Origin: Clostridia bacterium
Lineage (GTDB): Bacteria > Bacillota > Clostridia > Christensenellales > CAG-138
Direction of reading: 5' to 3'
DNA length: 11,602 nucleotides
Assembly (NCBI GenBank): GCA_016296415.1
Contig: JAEDJH010000048.1
Coordinates: 1 to 11,602, forward strand
The notes under the pieces: model-generated
What the model was told of the DNA's origin: nothing
The model's input: only the letters and a program-made list of their open reading frames with translations
The model's database searches: none
Part shown: positions 1 to 5,425 of the stretch, in pieces
Layout: each line of letters opens with the position of its first letter
How positions within the stretch are numbered: position 1 is the first letter of the stretch
Made by a program: the position numbers and the translations under genes

Positions 1-15
1 TTTGCATATAAGAAC

Positions 16-53
16 AATCCGAACCCATTCCTTAACGGCAGTGTGTTCGGATT
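16..53. terminator. Inverted repeat, possible terminator
   Basis: A perfect 9-bp inverted repeat (AATCCGAAC at 16-24, GTTCGGATT at 45-53) flanks a 20-nt loop. It lies downstream of the minus-strand gene ending at 108, and on the plus strand a T-rich stretch follows it. It could end transcription from either side. The long loop and weak T-run make this tentative. Confidence 0.4.
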
Positions 54-107
54 TTCATTTGCTTCATTTTTTTAGCCAAAGCGCCGAGGGTTGCAGCAAG
101 TGCATTT

Positions 108-353
108 TTACGGCACGATCTCAACAAAGTCGCCGCCGTTGCTGCGTACTTCTATAAGCTTCCATTCGGGATGTTTTGATTTGTATGCCTTGACTGCCCG
201 AAACAGGGTACGCAGCTGCTTTCGGGATATGTTCAGACCATTACGCCTCAGCATCGCCGAGATTGGAATGGCACTCAGGCCGTTCATTATCAACCCGGTA
301 GGCAGCCGCAGGCGGAAGCCTTTTCCGCCGCCTTCCTTTACAATTATCTTCAT
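108..353 (-). CDS. Small protein with a SHOCT-like/regulator-partner domain, unknown function
   Basis: This is an 81-residue soluble protein with no signal peptide or membrane segment. It starts with a basic, glycine-containing strand (KIIVKEGGGKGFRLRLPTG), has a central region rich in Arg/Lys (about 35-60) and ends in an acidic strand (LIEVRSNGGDFVEIVP). The ATG lies 3 bp after the stop of the upstream regulator gene and has a GGAG ribosome site 8 nt before it, so the two are almost surely co-transcribed. Its pattern of an N-terminal 'R-LP-x-x-LI' strand and C-terminal 'VEV...GD-V-I' strand matches the C-terminal half of that regulator, which suggests a shared fold. I do not recognise a biochemical function. 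A role as partner or modulator of the regulator is inference from position and resemblance only. Confidence 0.75.
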   Translation of the reverse strand: MKIIVKEGGGKGFRLRLPTGLIMNGLSAIPISAMLRRNGLNISRKQLRTLFRAVKAYKSKHPEWKLIEVRSNGGDFVEIVP

Positions 354-356
354 GCC

Positions 357-857
357 CTACTCCACAAAGATCCGCACAATGTCACCGTCGGCGGCTTCCA
401 CTTCGACAAGATTTCCGATAACGCCGCGGGACACCATGTCCATGATCTGATTCCAGTCGATATGCTTCAGCGCTTCGCTGCCGGACAGCTGCGGCATTTC
501 AATACCGCACTCGATTGCAACCTGAATCAGCGCCATTGGCAAATTGACCCGTACCTTATCTCCATCGGCGGAGTCCACGATTATACGCAGCATCATTTCC
601 TTGATGTCTTTGCGCTGATCCTCGGGAAGGATTTGAACGGAGGGTGCCGTCTCCCGCTTTCCGGAGAGCAGCTCATCCACGGTAACGCCAAGTATCGAGG
701 CAAGCTGCGGCAGCAGGCTGATGTCGGGACAGGTCTGGTCGTTTTCCCACTTACTGACCGCCTGACCGCTGACGCCGAGCATCTCGGCCAGTTCCTCTTG
801 CTTAAGACCCTTTTCCTTACGAAGCAGTGCGATTCTTTTTCCAATCGTCATATTCAT
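357..857 (-). CDS. XRE-family transcriptional regulator with C-terminal SHOCT-like domain
   Basis: This is a 166-residue cytoplasmic DNA-binding protein. Residues about 5-60 are a classic HTH_3 (Cro/cI) domain: IGKRIALLRKEKGLKQEELA, then GVSGQAVSKWEND, then a helix ending in LGVTVDELLSG. After a short linker, residues about 95-166 contain 'DGDKVRVNLPMALI' and 'LVEVEAADGDIVRIFVE', resembling the C-terminal domain found in YvlB/LiaX-like proteins and many clostridial XRE regulators. I chose the ATG at 857 rather than the in-frame ATG at 902 for two reasons: AAAGGAG sits at 868-874, and a TATAAT box (889-894) lies inside the longer ORF, so the longer start would not be transcribed. The gene is followed after 3 bp by the small protein at 108-353. 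The target genes are unknown; a dyad upstream may allow autoregulation. Confidence 0.9.
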   Translation of the reverse strand: MNMTIGKRIALLRKEKGLKQEELAEMLGVSGQAVSKWENDQTCPDISLLPQLASILGVTVDELLSGKRETAPSVQILPEDQRKDIKEMMLRIIVDSADGDKVRVNLPMALIQVAIECGIEMPQLSGSEALKHIDWNQIMDMVSRGVIGNLVEVEAADGDIVRIFVE

Positions 858-888
858 TTGTTTTTTGCTCCTTTCGTTTGGTAATTCC

Positions 889-916
889 ATTATATCCGAC
901 ACCGCAAAAAGCTGAA
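889..916 (-). promoter_or_regulatory. Promoter of the regulator operon
   Basis: Reading the minus strand, a perfect -10 box TATAAT (894-889) is preceded at 16 bp by TTCAGC (916-911), a weak -35 match. Transcription would begin near 882 and give a leader of about 25 nt to the ATG at 857. Confidence 0.65.
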
Positions 917-926
917 TAGATTATCG

Positions 927-952
927 GTTGGAACAGGAGGCTTTCATCCAAC
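927..952. promoter_or_regulatory. Inverted repeat upstream of the regulator promoter, possible operator
   Basis: GTTGGA (927-932) and TCCAAC (947-952) form a perfect 6-bp dyad with a 14-bp spacer, just upstream of the promoter of the XRE gene. Such a dyad could bind a dimeric regulator, including the XRE protein itself. That is inference from position; the dyad could also be a minor RNA hairpin. Confidence 0.35.
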
Positions 953-1007
953 AAAAAGGAGAATATTCGCTCAACCAACGGTTGAACGGAGAGAATATAC
1001 CTTTTTT
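953..1007 (-). terminator. Terminator of the kinase gene
   Basis: A long imperfect hairpin lies between the end of the kinase gene and the regulator gene. Its core is TCAACC-AAC-GGTTGA (971-985), flanked by partly complementary GAATATTC-like arms. The outer arms are AAAAAGG (953-959) and CCTTTTTT (1000-1007), so on the minus strand the stem ends in a T-run as in an intrinsic terminator. The symmetry could let it work on both strands. Confidence 0.6.
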
Positions 1008-1024
1008 ATGGATAAAATGCCCCG

Positions 1025-1582
1025 TCAAAGTATTAAATCGGCTTTATCGGCGATACGAAGCTTCTCGAAATAGTCGTTTTCCAGGGGGATCCATTGGGTG
1101 AAAAATCGCTCATGCAGGAACGCCGGACGCTCCAATATACGCCGCCGCTGGGTGTCGGGATCGACGGTCATCAGGAGCTTCAGGTGATAGGGATCCGAGA
1201 AATAGGGGTGCATGGAATATGTGCCCTCAACGATGTTAAGCTTTTTCACCGGCGCTGACTCGGGAGCGCCGAGCGTGAAGGTTTGGCAGTCGAAAGGTCT
1301 GTAAGAAAACGCACTGCCGGACAGCAAGGGAAGCAGCACTTCCTCGTTAAACCGTTCATAGTCCACATTGCCGCCGATTTGCATATACCGCTCCTGCGTG
1401 CGCTGCTCCGGGCGCAGGAAAAAGTCATCCATGCGGAACACGTTGCAATCATATTTTTCGGAAAGCTGTGCCGCCAATGTGGTTTTGCCGGAAGCGCATT
1501 TACCGTCAATGGCAATGATAACACGTTCCTTTTGTACCGAAAGTCGGTCAATATGGCGGCAGACAATTTCCAATCGCTCCAT
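1025..1582 (-). CDS. Uridine-kinase-like P-loop kinase
   Basis: This is a 185-residue soluble P-loop protein. The Walker A motif is at residues 27-34 (GKCASGKT), after a hydrophobic strand (VIIAID). The motif RMDDFF at 50-55 is the conserved acidic/aromatic motif of the uridine kinase/phosphoribulokinase-like group, where the acidic residues help bind metal and the acceptor. A later strand (KKLNIVEGTYSMHPYF) resembles the substrate-site strand of the family, and an Arg-rich helix (DPDTQRRRILER) resembles the lid. The family phosphorylates nucleosides or small metabolites with NTP; the actual substrate cannot be told here. The ATG at 1582 has AAGGAG (1589-1594) 6 nt upstream. The longer frame to 1717 is rejected because the probable promoter (1612-1640) falls inside it and the extra residues only translate the intergenic repeat. 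Confidence 0.85.
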   Translation of the reverse strand: MERLEIVCRHIDRLSVQKERVIIAIDGKCASGKTTLAAQLSEKYDCNVFRMDDFFLRPEQRTQERYMQIGGNVDYERFNEEVLLPLLSGSAFSYRPFDCQTFTLGAPESAPVKKLNIVEGTYSMHPYFSDPYHLKLLMTVDPDTQRRRILERPAFLHERFFTQWIPLENDYFEKLRIADKADLIL

Positions 1583-1611
1583 GGGTGGCTCCTTCTTATT
1601 TCTATATTGAT

Positions 1612-1640
1612 ATTGTAGCGGAACACGGCGGCGGATACAA
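1612..1640 (-). promoter_or_regulatory. Promoter of the kinase gene
   Basis: On the minus strand, TTGTAT (1640-1635) and TACAAT (1617-1612) are exactly 17 bp apart and sit 18 bp before the ribosome site of the kinase. The -10 matches the consensus at five of six bases; the -35 is weaker. Confidence 0.5.
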
Positions 1641-1654
1641 GCCTCTCTTTTTTT

Positions 1655-1789
1655 GAGGAGGGGTGAGTAGGACTTCTCCCTCGTGCTTTCGTGTGCGGAA
1701 ATAGTCCCCCCAAGCAACGGTGGCGCAGGGGAATCCCCCTGCCGGGGGGATGGGGGGGCAGAGCCCCCATGAAGAAAGCACCCCTTCTC
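1655..1789. repeat. GC-rich hairpin element with imperfect terminal inverted repeats
   Basis: This stretch lies between the divergent kinase and acetyltransferase genes. GAGGAGGGGTG (1655-1665) and CACCCCTTCTC (1779-1789) are inverted repeats matching at 10 of 11 positions. Inside are two strong hairpins: AT+C5 / G5+AT with a 5-nt loop (1733-1751), and GGGGGC-AGA-GCCCCC (1754-1768). The G/C runs differ sharply from the surrounding coding DNA. It has no coding potential I believe. It resembles a small dispersed intergenic repeat (MITE or REP-like), but only one copy is in this window, so repetition is inference. Confidence 0.45.
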
Positions 1790-1802
1790 CCGAAATATCT
1801 TT

Positions 1803-1832
1803 TTGACAGATATGTATCGGATTTATTATAAT
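1803..1832 (+). promoter_or_regulatory. Consensus sigma-A promoter of the acetyltransferase gene
   Basis: A perfect TTGACA (1803-1808) and a perfect TATAAT (1827-1832) are 18 bp apart. Transcription should start near 1839, about 39 nt before the ATG at 1878. This shows that the in-frame TTG at 1803 is a -35 box, not a start codon. Confidence 0.85.
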
Positions 1833-1877
1833 TTACTTAACAAAAACTATACATTACGAATTGAGGTGCAAGCAGTA

Positions 1878-2327
1878 ATGAACGTAATAGAATATTTCGG
1901 AACAGATGACCGCGAATACTGGCTTTCCAAAATCGAAGAGTGCGATTGGGGTGCCGGCAAGTTTCTGCATAAGCTGCTGAAAAATCACGAGCTGAAAAAA
2001 GCTGTCGGAGACAACGCAAGGGTGCTTATGCTTGTGGACGGTGAGGAGCTGATCTCGTTTTGCACCTTTGCGGAAAAAGACGATATTCAGCCGACGGAAT
2101 TGACGCCGTGGATCGGATGGTTATATACGTTCCCCAAGTATAGAGGCCATCGCTGCGCAGGTAAGCTGCTGAGCCATGCGGAAGCCTTGGCGAAATCGGA
2201 CGGGGTAAAGAGCATCTACATTTCGACGAACCATGAAGGGCTTTATGAAAAATACGGGTATGCCTTTTTCGACACGATGAAGGATATAGACGGGGAAGAC
2301 TCGAGAGTATATGTAAAGCGAATATAA
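1878..2327 (+). CDS. GNAT-family N-acetyltransferase
   Basis: This is a 149-residue cytoplasmic protein of the GNAT fold, transferring an acetyl group from acetyl-CoA to an unknown amine. The N-terminal third is helical (residues 10-45); strands follow at LMLVDGEELISFCTFAE (51-66). The acetyl-CoA pyrophosphate loop is YRGHRCAGKLL (88-98), where the usual glycine of the R-x-x-G-x-A motif is replaced by R92, a variant I believe occurs in clostridial members. The closing segment, SIYISTNHEGLYEKYGY, is the typical final 'Y-x-K-x-G-F/Y' feature. I chose the ATG at 1878 because GAGGTG (1863-1868) lies 9 nt upstream and a consensus promoter occupies 1803-1832. No clear terminator separates it from the DUF6440 gene 90 bp downstream, so read-through is likely. 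Confidence 0.9.
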   Translation: MNVIEYFGTDDREYWLSKIEECDWGAGKFLHKLLKNHELKKAVGDNARVLMLVDGEELISFCTFAEKDDIQPTELTPWIGWLYTFPKYRGHRCAGKLLSHAEALAKSDGVKSIYISTNHEGLYEKYGYAFFDTMKDIDGEDSRVYVKRI

Positions 2328-2417
2328 ATTCCGAATTCCGAATGCGATCTGTCCGCCCATGCGAGCGGAAAGACGACATAACATAGCAAATTTAAAAAAC
2401 TTTAAGGAGAAACATCT

Positions 2418-2600
2418 ATGTCAATGGATAAAAGATTTGAAAAGATCTATTCGCAGGGAAGCCTTACCTGCATGGAGATCTGGGTTGACAAGCAAACCGG
2501 CGTTAATTACCTGTACCACCAAAGCGGCTATTCCGGCGGTCTGACGCCCTTGCTTGACGGCGAAGGCAAAGTGGTGATAACTCCGCTTTCGCAACGTTAA
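2418..2600 (+). CDS. DUF6440 family small protein
   Basis: This is a 60-residue soluble protein starting MSMDKRFEKIYSQGSLTCM. It carries the features I associate with DUF6440: 'RFEKIYSQGSL', 'EIWVDKQTGVNYLYHQSGYS' and 'GGLTPLLDGEGKVV'. The family is widespread and uncharacterised in Firmicutes, often as a stand-alone small gene. It looks like a single small beta-rich domain with no signal, membrane segment or metal motif. AAGGAG (2404-2409) lies 8 nt before the ATG. It probably shares the upstream acetyltransferase transcript and ends at the two-way terminator at 2667-2709. Family assignment is from memory of the pattern; the function is unknown. Confidence 0.85.
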   Translation: MSMDKRFEKIYSQGSLTCMEIWVDKQTGVNYLYHQSGYSGGLTPLLDGEGKVVITPLSQR

Positions 2601-2629
2601 AATTTCCTGTCAAAGTGTCCTGGTCTTGG

Positions 2630-2669
2630 GCATTTTCATGCTGCGATAATGCGTGAAAATACCGCAGCA
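2630..2669. other. Two overlapping, mutually exclusive hairpins
   Basis: Between the DUF6440 gene and the shared terminator, ATTTTCATGC can pair with GCGTGAAAAT (10 bp with one G-T, 9-nt loop). The overlapping TGCTGCG (2639-2645) can instead pair with CGCAGCA (2663-2669). The two stems use some of the same bases. They may be part of a 3' end structure; no function is shown. Confidence 0.35.
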
Positions 2670-2709
2670 CGAAAAAAGGCTCGGGATGACCCGAGCCAAC
2701 GTGCTTTTT
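2667..2709. terminator. Bidirectional terminator between convergent genes
   Basis: The core stem GGCTCGGG-ATGA-CCCGAGCC (2678-2697) is a perfect 8-bp hairpin. On the minus strand it is followed by six Ts (2677-2672), ending the alcohol dehydrogenase transcript. On the plus strand an outer stem GCACG/CGTGC (2667-2671, 2700-2704) is followed by five Ts (2705-2709), ending the DUF6440 transcript. Confidence 0.85.
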
Positions 2710-2716
2710 AAGGGTA

Positions 2717-3934
2717 TCAGAAATCAACGTCGAGATCGTAATAGCAGCACTTGAGCAGCTTTTCCATCTCCTCCTGATTGGGAGTACGTGGGTTGGAGCC
2801 GGTGCAGGCGTCTGCGATTGCGTTGGCGGCGATGGAGGGCAGACGCTCCAGGAAGATGTTCTCGGGAACGAAGCCCTGCTCGCAGGGGAAGCTGTCGGCG
2901 CCGTAACGGCTGATGCACTGGGGGATATTGAGCTGATCGTTCATCTCACGCAGGTGAGCGATGAGGTTACGGACGCTTTCCTCGACGGTTGCACCGCTTA
3001 TGCCCATGTGCTTTGCGATGGCGTCATAGCGCTTTGCCGCTTCGGGGTTTTTTGCGTTGTAGGCGATGACCTTGGGCAGATACATCGCATTGGCTGCGCC
3101 GTGAATGATGTGAGCGCCGCAGTCCTCGAATATTGCACCGGTCTTGTGCGCCATGGAGTGAACGATACCGAGCAGCGCATTGGAGAAGGCCATACCCGCA
3201 AGGCACTGTGCGTCGTGCATATTGCTGCGCTTTTCCATGTCGCCGTTATAGGAATCGACGAGGTCGTTTTGGATCATCTTGATGGCGTGGAGCGCCAGAC
3301 CGTCGGTGTAGTTGCAGTTGGCGGTGGAAACATAGGCCTCGACAGCATGGGTCATTGCGTCCATACCGGTGTGAGCAACGAGCTTTTTGGGCATCGTCTC
3401 TGCAAGCTCGGAATCGACGATTGCGATGTCGGGAGTGATCTCAAAGTCGGCCATGGGGTACTTGATACCCTTTTGATAGTCGGTGATGACCGCAAAAGCG
3501 GTGACCTCGGTGGCCGTACCGGAGGTGGAGGGGATGGCTACGAAGCGGGCCTTTTGGCGCAGCTTGGGCAGACCGAATACCTTTACCATGTCCTCAAAGG
3601 TGGTTTCGGGATATTCATACTTGACCCACATGGCTTTGGCGGCATCAATGGGGGAGCCGCCGCCCATTGCGATGATCCAATCGGGCTGGAACTTGAGCAT
3701 AGCGTCAGCGCCGCGCATTACGGTTTCGACCGAGGGATCGGGCTCGATGCCTTCGAACAGCTCGACCTCCATGCCGGCTTCCTTGAGGTAGCCGACTACT
3801 TTGTCAACAAAGCCGAATCTTTTAAGGGAGCCGCCGCCGATGCAGAGCATCGCCCTGCTGCCCTGAAGCGTCCTGAGTATTTCCAGGGAGCCCTTGCCGT
3901 GATACAGGTCTCTGGGTAGTGTGAAACGTGCCAT
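2717..3934 (-). CDS. Iron-containing (group III) alcohol dehydrogenase
   Basis: This 405-residue cytoplasmic enzyme interconverts an aldehyde and an alcohol with NAD(P)H. The length is typical of the family. The nucleotide-binding motif GGGSPIDAAKA lies at 91-101, and the phosphate/nicotinamide-side segment IPSTSGTATEVT at 134-145. Metal ligands by family pattern are D192 and H196 in TGMDAMTHAVEAY, then H259 in VHSMAHKTGA and H278 in IIHGAANA. The spacing between the last two His is 19 residues, against 14 in FucO/AdhE-type enzymes, a 5-residue insertion that includes FEDCGAH. The ATG at 3934 has GAGGAGG (3942-3948) 7 nt upstream; an earlier in-frame ATG at 3973 lacks this. In a fermenter the enzyme would regenerate NAD+ by making an alcohol such as ethanol or butanol; the substrate is not determinable. 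Transcription is monocistronic. Confidence 0.93.
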   Translation of the reverse strand: MARFTLPRDLYHGKGSLEILRTLQGSRAMLCIGGGSLKRFGFVDKVVGYLKEAGMEVELFEGIEPDPSVETVMRGADAMLKFQPDWIIAMGGGSPIDAAKAMWVKYEYPETTFEDMVKVFGLPKLRQKARFVAIPSTSGTATEVTAFAVITDYQKGIKYPMADFEITPDIAIVDSELAETMPKKLVAHTGMDAMTHAVEAYVSTANCNYTDGLALHAIKMIQNDLVDSYNGDMEKRSNMHDAQCLAGMAFSNALLGIVHSMAHKTGAIFEDCGAHIIHGAANAMYLPKVIAYNAKNPEAAKRYDAIAKHMGISGATVEESVRNLIAHLREMNDQLNIPQCISRYGADSFPCEQGFVPENIFLERLPSIAANAIADACTGSNPRTPNQEEMEKLLKCCYYDLDVDF

Positions 3935-3965
3935 TTTATTTCCTCCTCGTGTGATTGAACATTTT

Positions 3966-3988
3966 GCTGCCATTACGGCTTAGGCAGC
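3966..3988. promoter_or_regulatory. Dyad in the alcohol dehydrogenase leader
   Basis: GCTGCC (3966-3971) and GGCAGC (3983-3988) form a perfect 6-bp dyad with an 11-bp spacer, between the -10 box and the ribosome site of the alcohol dehydrogenase gene. It could be an operator just downstream of the promoter or a leader hairpin. It does not resemble the AT-rich Rex operator often seen at clostridial alcohol dehydrogenase genes. Confidence 0.4.
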
Positions 3989-4000
3989 CATTTGACATTC

Positions 4001-4030
4001 ATTATAATGTTGTCTCGGTAAAAAAGCAAC
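4001..4030 (-). promoter_or_regulatory. Promoter of the alcohol dehydrogenase gene
   Basis: On the minus strand, TTGCTT (4030-4025) and TATAAT (4006-4001) are 18 bp apart. The -10 is perfect and the -35 keeps the TTG core. The leader to the ATG at 3934 is about 60 nt. Confidence 0.6.
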
Positions 4031-4200
4031 CGTGATTTATGATGCGGCTTTTCTGCAATTTTCGTTCTGACCACGCAGCGCAGCGCGGACGCTTTTAGCG
4101 CGGAGGAACTGCCTTTTTGAAGGTTTTGACTGAAAATTATACAAAACGGAGGAGTGCGGAGCGCTGGCGGCGGATGGACGGACTGTTTTTAATTAAAGCT
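4031..4200. other. Non-coding GC-rich intergenic stretch with dyads
   Basis: I see no credible gene here between the divergent alcohol dehydrogenase and P-loop ATPase genes. It contains two GCGCGG blocks about 20 bp apart, a small CGCT-TTT-AGCG dyad, and a distant perfect dyad AATTTTC (4058-4064) with GAAAATT (4132-4138). The last could close a large hairpin around the GC-rich part. Its purine-rich, GGAGG-containing plus strand looks like a dispersed intergenic repeat, but no second copy is in the window. Confidence 0.3.
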
Positions 4201-4201
4201 A

Positions 4202-4230
4202 TTTAAAAAACAACTCGGATGGTTTATAAT
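4202..4230 (+). promoter_or_regulatory. Promoter of the P-loop ATPase gene
   Basis: A perfect TATAAT (4225-4230) sits 17 bp after TTTAAA (4202-4207), a four-of-six -35. Transcription would begin near 4237, leaving a very short leader with GGAGGT at 4245-4250, 6 nt before the ATG at 4257. Confidence 0.6.
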
Positions 4231-4256
4231 CCATATTAGCAAACGGAGGTAAGGCT

Positions 4257-4973
4257 ATGAAAAAAACTTATGTACTTGTAGGAAACTTCGGGTCGGGAAA
4301 ATCCGAAATTTCGTTAAACATTGCAATGAAGGCGAACGAGGCAAAGCACGGCAGCACGGTTTTGATCGACCTGGATATAGTAAACCCGTATTTCCGCTCC
4401 GCAGAACGCAAGGATATGCTCGGGGAGAACGGCATAAAGCTCATATATCCGCAGTATGCTATGACTGGCGTTGAGGCGATGTCCATTCCGCCGGATATAT
4501 ATTCGGTATTTATAGATGAGCACGAAACGGTCGTGTTCGACGTAGGCGGCGACAATACGGGAGCCATCGCACTCGGGCAGTATCGCCGCAATTTTGCGGA
4601 GCTGGAGAATTTGGAGATACTCTATGCGATCAACTGCAAGCGTCCCTTTTCGGCAGAAGCGGAGCTTAATCTTGAGATGATGAATAAAATCTGCGCTGTA
4701 AGCAGACTGACCGTCACGGGGCTTATCAACAACGCAAACCTTTCCAACGAAACTACGGCCGAAACGCTTTACGAGGGCTATGAAATGGTAAAGACAATAT
4801 CCGAACTCACGGGCATTCCCGTAAGGATGACGGTCGGCACGGAGGATGTGATAAAGGGCTTTGAGGCACTTGCCCGTGAAAAGGGATTGGAGCAGAAGTA
4901 CATCGGCGAGCTTTATCCCATAACACGGTATATGAACAGGGATTGGGAACGCTTTTTGCAAAACGGAATTTAA
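4257..4973 (+). CDS. P-loop ATPase of unknown function, found beside an oxoacid:ferredoxin oxidoreductase operon
   Basis: This is a 238-residue cytoplasmic protein. It has a canonical Walker A loop at 9-16 (GNFGSGKS), then DLDIVNPYFR (38-47), which by position matches the Walker A' aspartate region of SIMIBI-class (MinD/CobQ-like) NTPases. VVFDVGGDNTGA follows, with D95-x-G-G98 as the Walker B/switch element. It lacks the signature lysine of deviant ParA/MinD Walker A loops and any CxxC pair as in Mrp/NBP35 iron-sulfur carriers. I know similar proteins as unannotated clostridial ATPases. The gene has its own promoter and terminator, 220 bp before the ferredoxin-oxidoreductase operon in the same orientation. 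A role in assembling or controlling that enzyme is inference from neighbourhood only. Confidence 0.85.
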   Translation: MKKTYVLVGNFGSGKSEISLNIAMKANEAKHGSTVLIDLDIVNPYFRSAERKDMLGENGIKLIYPQYAMTGVEAMSIPPDIYSVFIDEHETVVFDVGGDNTGAIALGQYRRNFAELENLEILYAINCKRPFSAEAELNLEMMNKICAVSRLTVTGLINNANLSNETTAETLYEGYEMVKTISELTGIPVRMTVGTEDVIKGFEALAREKGLEQKYIGELYPITRYMNRDWERFLQNGI

Positions 4974-4987
4974 TTTTACAACAAACG

Positions 4988-5017
4988 AAAAAACAGGGGA
5001 ATCGCCTCTGTTTTTTT
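4988..5017 (+). terminator. Intrinsic terminator after the P-loop ATPase
   Basis: ACAGGGG (4993-4999) pairs with CCTCTGT (5005-5011) with one G-T pair and a 5-nt loop, followed by a run of seven Ts (5011-5017). The A-run before the stem extends it. The hairpin begins about 20 bp after the stop codon. Confidence 0.85.
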
Positions 5018-5062
5018 GTATTAACGGCAGGAATAAATGCGCCGCAGAACAATATATTTGTA

Positions 5063-5087
5063 AATTTGCACCGAAAATCTGCAAATT
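5063..5087. promoter_or_regulatory. Perfect dyad upstream of the oxidoreductase promoter
   Basis: AATTTGCA (5063-5070) and TGCAAATT (5080-5087) are a perfect 8-bp inverted repeat with a 9-bp spacer. It lies 15 bp upstream of the -35 box, a position typical of an activator or distal operator. The TTTGCAAA core recurs near 8592 and 8673. Confidence 0.5.
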
Positions 5088-5091
5088 AATC

Positions 5092-5112
5092 TATATATTA
5101 TTTGAATATATA
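5092..5112. promoter_or_regulatory. Perfect dyad overlapping the -35 of the oxidoreductase operon
   Basis: TATATATT (5092-5099) and AATATATA (5105-5112) form a perfect 8-bp inverted repeat with a 5-bp spacer that covers the -35 hexamer. Binding here would block RNA polymerase. AT-rich dyads arise by chance fairly easily, so this is a candidate only. Confidence 0.45.
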
Positions 5113-5130
5113 AACTTGTGGTGTTATACT
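5102..5130 (+). promoter_or_regulatory. Promoter of the 2-oxoacid:ferredoxin oxidoreductase operon
   Basis: TTGAAT (5102-5107) and TATACT (5125-5130) are exactly 17 bp apart. Transcription should start near 5137, giving a leader of about 55 nt. The leader contains a hairpin at 5147-5165 (GTACGAAA-AAA-TTTCGTGC, one G-T pair) just before the ribosome site GAGGT (5182-5186). Confidence 0.65.
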
Positions 5131-5192
5131 CTGTATGAGGTATTGTGTACGAAAAAATTTCGTGCATTACATATTGAAAGTGAGGTAGGTTT

Positions 5193-5399
5193 ATGGTCAA
5201 TGTAACTATCAATGTCGAACGTTGCAAGGGCTGCGGTCTGTGCGTGCGTGCGTGCCCCAAGAAGATTGTTGAGCTGTCAAAGACGAAGCTCAATTCAAAG
5301 GGCTATCATCCGGCAGAGGTCGTCAGACCCGAAGAGTGCATAGGATGCAAATCCTGCGCACTGACTTGCCCGGATGCGGTAATCGAAATAACAAAGTAA
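5193..5399 (+). CDS. vorD: 2-oxoacid:ferredoxin oxidoreductase, ferredoxin-type delta subunit
   Basis: This is a 68-residue protein with two [4Fe-4S] binding motifs: C11-x2-C14-x2-C17-x3-C21-P and C49-x2-C52-x2-C55-x3-C59-P. Between them is a short loop (KTKLNSKGYHPAEV) seen in delta subunits of 2-oxoacid oxidoreductases. It carries electrons from the TPP-containing catalytic subunit to free ferredoxin. It is the first gene of a four-gene operon (delta, alpha, beta, gamma), with 26 bp to the next ATG. The start is supported by GAGGT 6 nt upstream. As substrate specificity is uncertain, korD would be an equally acceptable symbol. Confidence 0.92.
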   Translation: MVNVTINVERCKGCGLCVRACPKKIVELSKTKLNSKGYHPAEVVRPEECIGCKSCALTCPDAVIEITK

Positions 5400-5425
5400 G
5401 ACTTTTGGTTGAAGGAGAGAAAACT

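Noticed and set aside
462..884. Plus-strand frame of 140 codons
   Set aside because: It is opposite the XRE regulator, which has a clear HTH, ribosome site and promoter.
1730..1770. G-quadruplex
   Set aside because: There are G-runs, but they alternate with matching C-runs and would much more readily form hairpins; four suitable G-tracts close together are not present.
2954..3919. Plus-strand frame of 321 codons
   Set aside because: It is the mirror of the iron alcohol dehydrogenase gene. Gly/Val/Asp-rich shadow translation with no start signal.
3949..4030. Rex-type redox operator at the alcohol dehydrogenase promoter
   Set aside because: No AT-rich TTGTxA-N8-TxACAA-like palindrome is present; the only dyad is GCTGCC/GGCAGC, which does not fit.
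4314..5084. Minus-strand frame of 256 codons
   Set aside because: It runs antisense through the P-loop ATPase and its terminator; the plus-strand protein has clear Walker motifs.
5018..5192. Possible riboswitch (for example TPP) ahead of the TPP-dependent oxidoreductase operon
   Set aside because: The leader after the promoter is only about 55 nt and holds a single short hairpin. I see no conserved TPP aptamer core.
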